A DNA stretch of 64,000 nt from the NCBI GenBank assembly GCA_034509925.1, contig CM067530.1, positions 9,372,501 through 9,436,500 of the forward strand, in the 5' to 3' direction. The notes under the pieces were generated by a model. The model was not told where the DNA came from and made no database searches. It was given only the letters and a program-made list of their open reading frames with translations. This stretch comes from Hirudinaria manillensis. Lineage: Eukaryota; Annelida; Clitellata; Hirudinida; Hirudinidae. The number at the start of each line of letters is the position of its first letter. Position 1 is the first letter of the stretch. Shown piece by piece: positions 53,365-64,000 of the stretch. The position numbers and the translations under genes are program-made.

Positions 53365-54921
53365 CGGTCGGTCTCGCTCCGCTTATTGGAATAGCAAACG
53401 AACGATAAAAGACATGTCAACTCCAAAACAGTATTGCTTCGTCTTATTTAAAAATGAAACCGTGAGGATTAGACTTATTATCAATTTTTCTAAGTGACAA
53501 GTGGCAACATTATCATAAATTTTATTAAAGTCTTTGTTATATGTAGACTCCTTGCATATATTTGGAATGTAAACAGATTAAATAAACCTATTAAAATATC
53601 TAAATACCTAAATGACGGAATAAAAGTATGTACGAAAATTCTCGTGTGCATTGACTTTATGTCATCACAGATGTATTTGAGAATTACTTTTGTTCTGAGT
53701 TATTTGAAGCATTGGCCCTCGCCTTCACCAGGTGTCGTGCTTGCAACCCACCTTATACTGCCACAAGCGCCCTCGGGGGAGGAGCGCAGAATAAATGAAT
53801 GGAATCCTATAATAAGTGATTCTTTATCATTTTAATTCAATAAAGATGATATGGGATAATAAAGTTGTGTTATCAGAGTTATATGCATTAATAGAACGGA
53901 CGAATCATTTATGGCAAATCACGATCCTGTGATCATCATGTGGTTGCATCATCTACGGCACAATTGTCACCAGACACAGTTTCATCTTTTCTGATAGATT
54001 ATATGCCTTTGATATGCTTAGGTGTGGTCCGATGATTGCTGCATTTATGGGCTCATGGTCCACGTGAGACAAAACAAGGGTAAATAAATATCACATTAAA
54101 TAGATTAATTGCATTGTACCATCACATTCCAAATGAATTTTACAGTAAAACACGCTATCTTCTTGAGTTCAAAAATTAGAAAGCCGTTTTTTTTTTCGGA
54201 ATTTCGCCTTTTTTGCAGGACCTACAGTTTTTGAAAGAATTTCTATCTCTTCAATTGTATTAAAATTTAAAAAATTTTGCTATTGAACTACTATTGATTC
54301 CCGATTTGAATGATGATCTTATAGACTACTCATCACAACTCTGGAAATATTTTGTACGAGAATTTGGAAATTTATATGGAAGTGATCATATTTTCGCGCT
54401 TATAGTGGCATAGTGATAGCATTCGTATTAGGAGCAGCCGATCCTCGTTAGGCTCCAGTATAGCGGGAGGGATTGTTTCAATTTACAATGGACCACCAAA
54501 TCTTATCCGAAGGGCAGTGGCTTCAGCGATTAATAAAGTTAGATTGAATGGTATAATAAAAGTGTTCAATGAAAATAATGCCTTAAAGTCATCGTTTTAA
54601 TTTCTCCCGACGGAATGCTCCCGAAGATTGTAAAAACTTGCTAGGCCTTGGAATTACGAAATACAATAACCCAATTTAACAACCAATGAATCATCACATT
54701 GAACCAATGTCCCGCTTTGAAGTCTTTCAAAATACATACACATTTATTACTTAGGATTTGGGCACCTATTTCCAGAAATATGTTTTTTTTTAAATAAAAA
54801 AAAAAGAAAGAATTTTTAGAAAATAGTCGAAGTATTAGTTGAAATAACTGAAATGAATAAATTGAAACATTTTAGCAATACTGCCAGAAATCTTCAAAAA
54901 GCAAAAATGCAAGTCGACGAT
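53365..54921. other. Spacer between ATP13A1 start and ABCA stop, with promoter-like patch
   Basis: No gene supported. A GC-rich patch at about 53715-53795 reads on the minus strand as CCCGAGGGCGC then GCAGTATAAGGTGGG. The TATAA-like element lies about 390 bases before the ATP13A1 ATG, so this may be its promoter. In the left duplicate the same place reads CAATACGAGG, which loses the TATAA. TTTATT at 54743-54748 is a candidate poly(A) signal for the ABCA gene. About 53880-54530 has no counterpart on the left. Confidence 0.4.
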
Positions 54922-55715
54922 TCAACATTTATTATTATTACACTTGAAGAGTTTTCGTTTTGGCTCATCACTGGAGGTTTGTTGGGTGCGAGCAAATTTT
55001 ATGAAGATTTGTTCTAGAGTGGCCTGTCCAACTGAGTAGTCATCCAACTTTAGAGCTTTCCTTGAGCCTTCCAGCAGTCCAAATATGTTGGACAAGTTTG
55101 TATCTCGAGTTGACTTGTCAATGCGATAGTTCAGCATGCCCTCTCCTTCGTATTCCAGTGTGCTTCCAGGAAAGTGACTCAAAATAAATTCTTTAACCCT
55201 AGTTATGTCAGCCACGTTAGTTGACTGATCTTGAGTTGAAACTAATTTCAGAGCAACTGAATATCCTGAGCCAAATTTGGATTTTAAATGTTGAGCACTT
55301 CCCAAGCATTTGAACTGCCCGTTCACCATGATTGCCAGTCTCGTGCACAATGCTTCGCATTCTTCCATGCTGTAATTCATGTGTTGTGAATTGAAAGAAA
55401 ATAATCAAAGATTCGACTTTGTAACAAATTACTCACCTGTGAGAAGTAAGGATAATGGTGCTTCCACTTTGCCTGATAAGTGATAGCAGGTTCCACATAT
55501 CTCTTCTTGCCACTGGATCTATTCCAGTGGTTGGTTCATCGAGAAACAGCAACTTTGGACGTCCTATAAGAGCTATTGCAACACAAAGCTTTCGTTTGTT
55601 GCCTCCACTAAATATCATAATGAATTTAAACGTTTTACAAGTTTTTCAAAAATTTTCAGTTATTTTCAGTTAGCGACTATTTTACGTTAGAGCATCTAAG
55701 AAACACTGCTAGGCA
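54540..55715. repeat. Segmental duplicate, ABCA part (right copy)
   Basis: Matches 7069-8240 in inverted orientation, covering ABCA exons 18 and 19, part of the intron before exon 18 and about 380 bases beyond the stop. On the left this block follows the ATP13A1 fragment; here it precedes ATP13A1 in transcription order. Confidence 0.85.
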
Positions 55716-58700
55716 ATAGCAAAATGGACCTGAGAGATTTGACTTTTTCATTAGCTTGTTTTTGAATATTTATCTTTTCTGCTATGCTATCGACATAGCG
55801 TTCCACTCTTCTCCTTGGAATGCCTCTCAATCGTGCATGGAGTTGCAGATGTTCTTTGATAGTCAGCTGATCAAAGAGTGAATCAAACTGAGGACAATAT
55901 CCTATGTATTTCCTGCTTCTGGTCAAATCTCTAGCCACATTAATTCCATTCACATAAACTTCTCCTCTAGTAATGGCTTCCTCTCCAGTCATCATCTTGA
56001 AAGTTGATGTTTTTCCAGCACCATTAACACCCAAGAGTCCAAAACATTCCCCTGGTGGCACCTTCAATTGGTCAAAATGATCTATCAGTATACTTTTCTA
56101 ATTTTAAATCTTCGAATTAATAAAAAAATGACTAATTGAATGCCAAATTGAATTAATGTGTATTTGCAAAATAATCTTTAAATGTTTTAAAATCGTTTAA
56201 TGTGATCATTAGGATGTCTAAATGTAGTTAAATAAATTAGTAGAAAATTCAATACTTTTAGGCACAAATTGTTCACAGCCAGCGTCTGCATACCATATCT
56301 TTTTACCAATTGCCTTAAAACCAAAACATTTTTGCTTGATTGCAAATCTTCAATGGCTGAGTTCGTAACAGAATTAATTTCTTCATTAACATCACAATCT
56401 TCATCACCGGAATTGATATCCGTTGTGGCATTCACTAACACAATTTGAGGATGCAATTTTCTTTTGATATTCTTTATAATGTCACTTTCGACTAGAAAAA
56501 GAATTACAAAAAAGACAAATCCTTGGATGCTCATGAACACCAGTGGTTTTCCAATGCCAGGAGATTTCCAGGAAAGATAGTTGCTCTGATGAGCTAAACA
56601 TTCGTCTAAAAGTGAGTTTTCACATTTTCCTATAAAATCAATTCATGAACTATCATTAACTCGAAGGAAAAGTGAAAACTACCATCCAAAGAAATAACTA
56701 CCTGGACAACATTCATTTCCAACTTTAGTTATGGGGGTAGCATCGGAACACAGTAACTCAAGTGGAATATACTTTGATATCGAAGAGCAAGTCTTGTACA
56801 TGACATAATTTAACAGAATATTTTGTAGATTTTTAATTAAGCAAAAACTAGGAGACAAAATGTAGAAACCCCATTCTAAGGTTTCTGCTATTCTGGAACC
56901 ATCGGTGGAAATCCTCACTATTAACAGAGCAATCGTTGTACCAATTCCTAGAATCGCGAGCAATGCAACATAATTCAGATTCGTTTGTTGTTAGTATATT
57001 ATAACATTATTTGTATTTGCATTTACATTGATTTACATTAACATCCTCATATTTCTTAAGCATAAACAGATATTACCTGTCAGCATAAAGATCGCGTTAA
57101 TTCCATTAAATCCAGTAACACCTTTAGAAAACAAAAAAGACAGCAAGTATACAAGAGGCATGGAAGCCCAGCCATAAGCCAAAATGCTCAGTAATACGTA
57201 ACTGTGAAGGTATTTAAAATATCAGTACTAACTAGATCTTGACGAAATGGAACAGTTACTTCATTAGCATCTAATTCCTTACCTGGGATTACGCTCGAAT
57301 GAATAACCTTCAACATCACTCATTGCAATAATAATCAAAATTGCTATAGAAGGGATCAAATAATTAAAACAATCCCAGATGAACGTTGCAAGCCAGAATG
57401 TATAGGAGGTTGCCCCGCTAATGTATTGACTGATCTTCGCTCCAGATTTCCTTTCGCCAACCAAAAACACTGAAAATGTTGCCAGCAAACAAGCTAAGGC
57501 ATAGTTCACTAGAATGGCGAAGTAAAATCCGATACTAGACGCAATAATTATTTTTTCACTGCTTTCAATACTTGAAACCTCTAAAATAGGATGATTGATC
57601 GTATTTATTTCATATTCCACAGTCGTATGAAATGGCTCAATAAGGCAACGTAGCCAAGCATTGTCCAAGAGTGATAGTGTTATGGCTATTGTGTGATAGG
57701 ATTCATCGTTATAGAATCCCATGAAGTAATCTGGGCCAATTTCTGTCGCTATCTGATATTTCATTCTGTAATCCTCAAAGTTCTCTTCGCCCAATTTAAT
57801 GAAGTAATTGTCCATATCTGTTTCGTTACTGTAGTTGTGATTAACGTTCAGTTGAACGTGCTTCCCATGAATTTTAAAGAGTGCCTTCTTATAGCATTCA
57901 AGTAATGCATTAGAACGATCAAAGTCAATCATCCCATAGACCGTTATTGGATCTTCATACTTGGAGAGATCCAAACTGAAGGGAGGCGGATCTGAATAAT
58001 CTAAATGTTCGAGAAGGGACTTTGAAGAAACACAAGCGAGCAGTACAAGAAGTATCGGAACTATTATCTGTAGGGTTGTGATTAGTAGGCTTCTCCTGGT
58101 GAAGATAAATCTCTTATGTATCATAGCACTAACTTTGGCCACCGTGCTTTTAATCCCGAACTGCTTTGTAAATCCTATAAATAATAAAATGCTAAGTTAA
58201 CTTTAGGGATTAAAGCAATCGCCAGCAACAACTTTTACCAACCGAACTCTTCCACTGCCGTGAAATCACATGATTTCGAGTCACTCAAATTAACGGTTTC
58301 ATTGCCAAACAATTTGTCACTTTCATCTCGCTCCTCGACTTGTTCGCACAATTGACCAACTCTAAAAGAATGTAGAAATGAGTTACAAAAGTCGGACTCA
58401 TTAAAATTTAGAATGAATTTGACATGCAACAATGTCGAGTGTTGTAGTACTTAACGCTTAAACCGCCGGAGCTTACAATAACCGGTTCCTGATTCTTTAC
58501 AGTAGAGCGCCAGAACCGACTATAGTAAGATACCATCTCCACTGTAACAAGCGTTGAGCAGAAAGCATTTGGAATATGGGGTGGATTAACCACCTTATGT
58601 ATGGCAGTAAAATGGTTATTAGTGATAATATAATATATAATAATAAAATATAAAATATTAATTTACTATTGCAATAATATAATATTTTTATTATCATTTA

Positions 58701-61700
58701 CCTGATAAAAACCTCTTCAAGGGTTGTCACGGAAATTCCATAATCATCGATTCCAATATCCTTGCCCTTTCTTTCTAATTCAGAAAACAAAGAAGAGAAG
58801 GCGGGAGAGCTTTCCTTCGGCAAGTGATATGTCAATTCAGCTCCAGCGCTATTTTTCACTTCGGCTTCTGGTACTTTGCTTGTGATCAGTTCGTAGATTT
58901 TTGAAGGATTGCTTCTTTCATTTTTCAGTAAGGTTAACTGATACCCAATCCCTGCGTAACCGACTTAAATTTAATAAAATTTCTAAACCAAAAGTTAAAT
59001 TTCTCAATTATATTGCACTGAAAATCTTCATAAACGAAATCCTCACATAAATTTCATGCAGATTTTTAGCCTTTCAAGTTAAAAGTGAGCTCAAACGTTA
59101 TTCCTACTTATTTTACAAACCTACCATATTTTTTCTTTAGGAACATTGATGAACCGTAACATTGCAGGACTCCGGCAGTCATGATGGCAATTTTATCTCC
59201 AAGATAATCAGCTTCATCCATGTAATGAGTACTTAAAATAATTGTCCTTCCCTGTCGGTGAGTCTTCAAAATGTCCCAAATTTCTCTCCTTGCTTCAGTG
59301 TCTAATCCAGATGATGGTTCGTCAAGAATCACAAACTATGGAAATACAGCTATTACTAAAAGATAAATATGTTTTAAATGCAAATATCGATTACTTTGGA
59401 TCCTCCGATAAGAGCTATGGCAATTGAAAGCTTTCTCTTCATACCTCCAGACAGATTTTTAGAAAGTGTGTCCTTCTTATTTTCCAGAGACACGGCAGTC
59501 ATTATATTTGAAATTGCCGAATTAACATCATTTTCTACGTCCTTGAGCTATTTTTGTTTTTCTAAAATTTATCAAACGCTCTAAGTCCACGAAAAATACT
59601 ACCTTTGCAAAGAGGATTAGGTGCTCCTTCACAGTCATGTTGTCGAATAGAATGTTGACCTGTGGACAATAACCAAGATTTTGTCGAATATAATCCATAT
59701 GTTGGCAGATACTGAAACCGCTTATCAGAGCATCGCCCTTTGTTGGAACAAAAAACCCTTCAAACACACGCAAAAATTAAGATGTAGCCAATAGCTTGTT
59801 TGAGAATTGTTCATTAAAGATTGTTAAACCTGTTAACATGGACATAGTGGTTGTCTTTCCAGCTCCATTATGTCCCAGCAATGCTACTATGTTGCCCTCA
59901 CAAATATCCAAATTCAGACCGCTTACAGCAGGTTTTAATCCCTTTTTGAAAACCTACAAACCATTTCAAAAAATCATTATCATTCTTATTGACACATTAC
60001 AATTTATAAACCTTTGTCAAGTTCCTAATTTTAATGCCAATTCCGCAATTAGGATTGTTTGGTTCAAAGAACTCTGCCCTGGATCCATAACTTAGAGGCT
60101 CTTCAAACAGTTTATCAGATTTTGGAATTGAAGCATTTCCACACCAGTATCGTTTCTTGATAAAACGCGAAGTCTCAATTATAATGTTCGTTATTCTATA
60201 AATATTAATGAAGCCCACCAAAAAAGGAAAGTAGAATGGTTGAGGAGAGCCGAAATCCCCAGGGTGAATGGCATCAATATACCAAGTAATTAATCCAAAT
60301 AACAGAATGTCTAAGATTAACATCCAAAAAACATGGAGCATAGAAAATCTATCACCAATACCGTAGCCTCTGCCAAGTGTTTCGAACTGAACACCGACAC
60401 CTGATTTTAATAAAATTTTATGTAAAAAAATTAAATCGATTCAGCAGCTAAAAAACATAAAAATATAAAAAGAAAGTGAAAATCATTTTCATCTGATGAG
60501 CATTATACCAATTCCTTCAAGTTTTAACAGAATCCTGCAGCCAAGGCCAAAGGCAATATTGGGACATAGAGAGATTAAGATCTTGTTGAGGGTGCTTAAT
60601 GAGTCATATTTAGAACTCAGGTACATCTCTAGTGCATATGTTGAGAAAAATATTACCGAACCAACAGTTGAGGCTACCCTTCCTTTCAGAGAAAATTAAA
60701 AAGTTTTATGATGTAAAAGTTATTTTGACTTAGTTTATTATTTAGTACATTTCTCAACGTCACTAACCTTTATTGAACAGAGTGGTGATTGCAAAGAAAA
60801 GCATCAGAGTTGCCAAAGCATACAAGAAAATCAAGTGAAATGTATATAAAGGGCATGTATATGTTAAAAGGGAAACATTCTCAGCTTCAACGTGATATAT
60901 GAGTGTAATAAGACCGGAACACAATCCCATTAACATAGCATATTTAAAGAACCAGGCCAACCAATTTACCCAATTCTTTAGGCCCAACAGCTTCATATAT
61001 TCCTACATTTAAAATTCAATTCAGTAAATTACGAATAAAGAAACATTTATAACGAAGCCTGAATTTTAAGGTCATTTCAAGTGAAATTTATGAATACTGA
61101 GGAATACCTTGATTTTACTCTGCTTCTCGCTGACGATTTCGCTACAAACAACTGAGGAAATATAGAAGAAACCGAATACGGTGCTCGTCGATAACTGGCT
61201 TTGCAAAATTCTAACGAATTTATCATCCGAATATCCAGGAAAAGCAACCTTCTTAAGGAATGTCCTCATGGATGAGATGTTTCCACCGAGTTCCGCTATG
61301 ATGCTCGAGTCAATTGCTCTTTGAATTGTCAAAAAGCCCCTATCAAAATAACCTGTTGGGAGGATTGATATTTCACAATCAACTGCACGCTAACACTAGA
61401 CATTGAAATCATTAAAATCTCCGAAAGCCTAAAATATTAGCAAAAGAAACGGCGAGTTTACCTGGATTATGTCCCCCCTTAGGTTCATTTTTTTGTCTCG
61501 GCCCGATGTGAGAAAGTTCGTCTGAAATTAACTCGTTAGTGTGCCACTTTCTCCAATCTTCCTTCGGTCGTATCTTATACGTTATGTTGCGTGAGAGGTC
61601 AATTTCATTGCTGAAAGAACTCTCCAGGAAAACAATTCCGCCAAACATCGAGGAATTCTGCAAACCCCTAACCATATCCGTTTCATTGTCATAACCGCGA

Positions 61701-62080
61701 GCTGCAATATGATATCGGTTGGACTTTTGTAAGTATTGTTATCGTTAAATATCACAACCTTTTACAAGACCATTGCTCATGAGTTCCACGGCTCTATCGA
61801 CTATTCTTTGCGTTTTCAAGTTATTCGGTGCAAAGGCCAATACCTGCTTGGCTTGCATTATTCCAGTTGGCTCATAATTTGTTGTTATTTCAAACGAGGA
61901 TTCTATGGTGGGTCCATGAACTGTGCCATTTTTGAGTTTTAACCTCGAGGTGAAAAGAAGCAGAGGAAGAATTAAAGTTATGAGTATGACTGCGACTGTT
62001 TGAATCGGATGTCTCTTCAGCTGAATCAGGTTTTTCCAAGTGAGGAGCCAAAATTGACGGCAGCTTTGTCCAACAGCCAT
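54922..62080 (-). CDS. Full-length ABCA-subfamily lipid transporter (ABCA3-like)
   Basis: Nineteen minus-strand exons in phase: 61759-62080, 61462-61701, 61108-61352, 60768-61002, 60509-60682, 60012-60400, 59830-59953, 59603-59757, 59395-59547, 59125-59335, 58702-58951, 58243-58361, 57283-58174, 57077-57201, 56702-56947, 56256-56629, 55730-56061, 55437-55607 and 54922-55369 (1734 residues). ABCA proteins move phospholipids or sterols across membranes using ATP. Order: TMD1 with an N-terminal helix and moderate luminal loop; NBD1 with Walker [24 protein letters not shown], signature [10 protein letters not shown], Walker [12 protein letters not shown] and the switch His in [13 protein letters not shown]2 (892-base exon); NBD2 with [45 protein letters not shown] and the C-terminal domain [12 protein letters not shown]. 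Both ATP sites look intact. Short loops fit the ABCA3 group more than ABCA1/4. The stop is followed by an AT-rich tail. A dead copy of the last two exons lies at 7176-7853. Confidence 0.92.
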
Positions 62081-62252
62081 TGGCTTAAAATATGTGAAAA
62101 ATATTTGGAGTTACTTTATAACTAGTTAAATTAAACTCTCACATAAACATATTTATATAACTGATGCCAAACTGAATTTAATACGGAATAATTCGGTCTA
62201 ATCATCATAAAAAAAAGTACATACATTGTGTCACTCATAAAGATTTTGAAAT

Positions 62253-62258
62253 TTTATT
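62253..62258 (-). terminator. Candidate poly(A) signal for an upstream unknown gene
   Basis: TTTATT on the plus strand (AATAAA on the minus strand), 32-37 bases beyond the TAA of the candidate last exon at 62290. The distance fits a very short 3' UTR. Confidence 0.4.
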
Positions 62259-62289
62259 GCGTCATGCAAAGTAAAGAAGAGAGCTAGAT

Positions 62290-62395
62290 TTAGAAGTCTC
62301 CTGCATTAAAGACGTTGTCAAAACCCAACTGATCCAGCAACCAGCGATCCAGAGCGGCTGAACAAACAATCCCCCTTTCCTCCTCCACCATCATT
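62290..62395 (-). CDS. Possible 3'-terminal exon of an unknown gene
   Basis: On the minus strand a GC-richer stretch encodes EEERGIVCSAALDRWLLDQL and then GFDNVFNAGDF before TAA (62290-62292), with a close poly(A) signal. Acceptors are available at about 62395-62405, but two frames stay open for a while and only the one given ends at this stop, so the exon border is uncertain. I do not recognise the protein. Upstream exons would lie to the right, within 62400-64000 or beyond the window. Confidence 0.3.
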
Positions 62396-64000
62396 TTTTC
62401 TCATCTGGACTAGGCATCAATTTAAATTGTTCTTTGACAGGGCTGCTATTTAAAGGGATTTTCACTTTGAAGTGAATCATTTTATCCATATTGCAAATAA
62501 AACCATCAAATACAATTTCCTGATTTAATCATACCAAGTGCGATTTGATTTTAGGTTCAGCCATATGGTAATAGAACAAACCCCATCTAACCTTCTAACA
62601 CGGTAAATTTAATTAGAGAATATTTTCAAACTATATTCGGCGATGTTAGAAACAAGCAGATGGCAATGTTTGCCAATCCTTATTGGATTTTTCCTATTTA
62701 TACCTTAAATGCACGCTAGTGTACGCTCTTAAGGCAACCGCTGTTGTGGAAAGCTGTTGTTGGACTTATTATAATAGTGAATATCGTTATAATAATTATT
62801 TTTATGACACATTTACACAGGTATTCTGGCAATAATCATAATTTATTAAAATATGCCAAGCCTTGATGCACCTTCATAAGATATCTGTCCGCCAATTTAA
62901 AATTATCGCGGTATCCAAATTAATCGCTCTAAAATGTTTTTCATAATTTATTTCTTTATTACTTTGTTAACATTTAATCATCTTCCACCTGATAATCCCA
63001 TTGCTGGGACCACGACGGGCTGGCGTCGAATGGATTGCCCCACAGGTAAATCCTTACCTCACTCAACCCATTGTTATTGTTACGGCCATCTATTGATTCA
63101 GTTGGCCCATGTATTTGGAATAAATGTGGCTCATCCAAACCACCTTCTCTCTTAGAGAAAGGTCACCTTCAATGACGCAATGGTCTTGAAGCCCACTTTA
63201 ATAATATTCAAATACTGATTTAATTAACTAATATCTAATATTATCATCATCAAATATTAATTTCATTATCATGAATTGCCTCGGCAAATATCTGAATATC
63301 AACGAAATAAAAAAAAAATCAATATTCGTAGGACGATTCCCACGGTCTCATTTGAAAATTTTGAGTTGCATTATTGATTTTCTTCACGCTTTTTTCCGTG
63401 AATCGAATCAGAGTACCTAAACTAGCACGTCCACAAAATATAGATGGTCGAAATGCTAAGATGAGGTAATTTAAATTACTTGTAAAGTAATTACGGGTAA
63501 TCCGAAGTTGCAAACTTTTTTAAACACGTAGCCCTTTAATAGTTGTCGGCTCAATTGGTTGATAAAAAACTCTCAAATATTTAAATTTATAAACGTTTGG
63601 AGATAGTGGAAACGGCGACTATCCGATGTCTCATCGAATGTAATTATAATAACACTCACGTCTACAGAGAAACATCTGAAGCAGATAAATAACATTTAAA
63701 GCCATAAAATAAATCTCCTTTTAATACAAAAGAAGGCTAAGATAACTGACACCTGATTCGTCAAACTTTCAATCAATCAATCAATCAATCAATTAAATAT
63801 AACAATACTAGAAACGAGACAAGAATGCCACAACTGGAATACCTTAACCAATAAAAGAATCACCCGTGACAATAAACACCCGCTTCAAGATAATTAATGA
63901 TTACTTAAAAATCCACGTCGTTATAATAGTTAATTGTAAACATGAGGGACAAACAATAAATGCTGATTATTGTAAGGCAGCTAAAGGATGCTCGTTTCAG
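62396..64000. other. Right end of window, only weak exon candidates
   Basis: A GC-richer island at 62990-63055 looks coding on either strand. On the plus strand it would end a signal-peptide-like first exon (ATG 62934, FFIIYFFITLLTF..., donor G|GTAAAT at about 63048). On the minus strand it would be an internal exon rich in Trp and Ser (LWGNPFDASPSW). Phase evidence does not decide. An (ATCA)n tract lies at 63766-63792. The window ends in TTTCAG, which could be a splice acceptor. Confidence 0.3.

Larger units (their letters stand above)
46950..53820. repeat. Segmental duplicate, ATP13A1 part (right copy)
   Basis: Parts of this interval are repeated in inverted orientation at 3058-7068. The matching blocks are about 53250-53820, 51070-52000 and 46950-49040. 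The intervening 49040-51070 and 52000-53250 have no counterpart on the left. The right copy carries the complete gene and is therefore taken as the parent arrangement. Confidence 0.85.

Noticed and set aside
63319-63513. 64-codon minus-strand frame ending MRPWESSYEY
   Set aside because: The tail looks protein-like, but there is no matching exon, phase or poly(A) support, so it is not listed as a gene.

Overview
The window is nuclear DNA from an animal. It is AT-rich, its genes are split into many short exons by GT-AG introns (plus a few GC-AG introns), and it is full of di-, tri- and tetranucleotide microsatellites. The gene content is metazoan: a P5A-ATPase (ATP13A1 type), an ABCA lipid transporter, GTP cyclohydrolase I, methylmalonate-semialdehyde dehydrogenase, a polyamine oxidase and an MCUR1/CCDC90 protein. 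A 4-coumarate-CoA-ligase-like enzyme points to an invertebrate rather than a vertebrate. The phylum cannot be fixed from the sequence alone. Gene models were built by hand from splice sites, reading-frame phase and remembered family sequences; exon borders are given inside each entry.

Layout, left to right. 1-386: last exon of an unknown gene. 1221-1336: a decayed copy of one MCUR1 exon. 1502-2836 (-): 3' part of a C2H2 zinc-finger gene, with a tandem duplication of a two-exon block. 3058-8240: a rearranged inverted copy of the P5A/ABCA region found at 46950-55715, holding dead P5A exons joined directly to the last two ABCA exons. 8532-11486 (+) and 17538-20611 (-): two complete, diverged members of a protein family I do not recognise, pointing at each other. 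Between them sit the MCUR1-like gene (+) and a polyamine oxidase (-). 21934-26283 (+): acyl-CoA-synthetase/4CL-like gene. 26284-33680: about 7.4 kb without a supported gene, rich in GAT/GAC-type repeats. 33808-36784 (+): GCH1. 37731-42044 (-): ALDH6A1. 42856-53364 (-): ATP13A1. 54922-62080 (-): ABCA3-like. 62290-62395 (-): probable last exon of a further unknown gene.

The genes do not form one pathway. Each looks like an ordinary single-copy housekeeping or metabolic gene: endoplasmic reticulum P5A-ATPase, membrane lipid export, mitochondrial calcium-uniporter regulation, mitochondrial valine/thymine breakdown, polyamine back-conversion, pterin synthesis and acyl-CoA formation.

The notable biology lies in genome change: a recent inverted, chimeric segmental duplication; an unrecognised gene pair in which coding sequence of one copy corresponds to a spliced-out intron in the other; GC-AG introns kept between copies; and a (CCAA)n tract of about 290 bp that itself supplies a splice donor.
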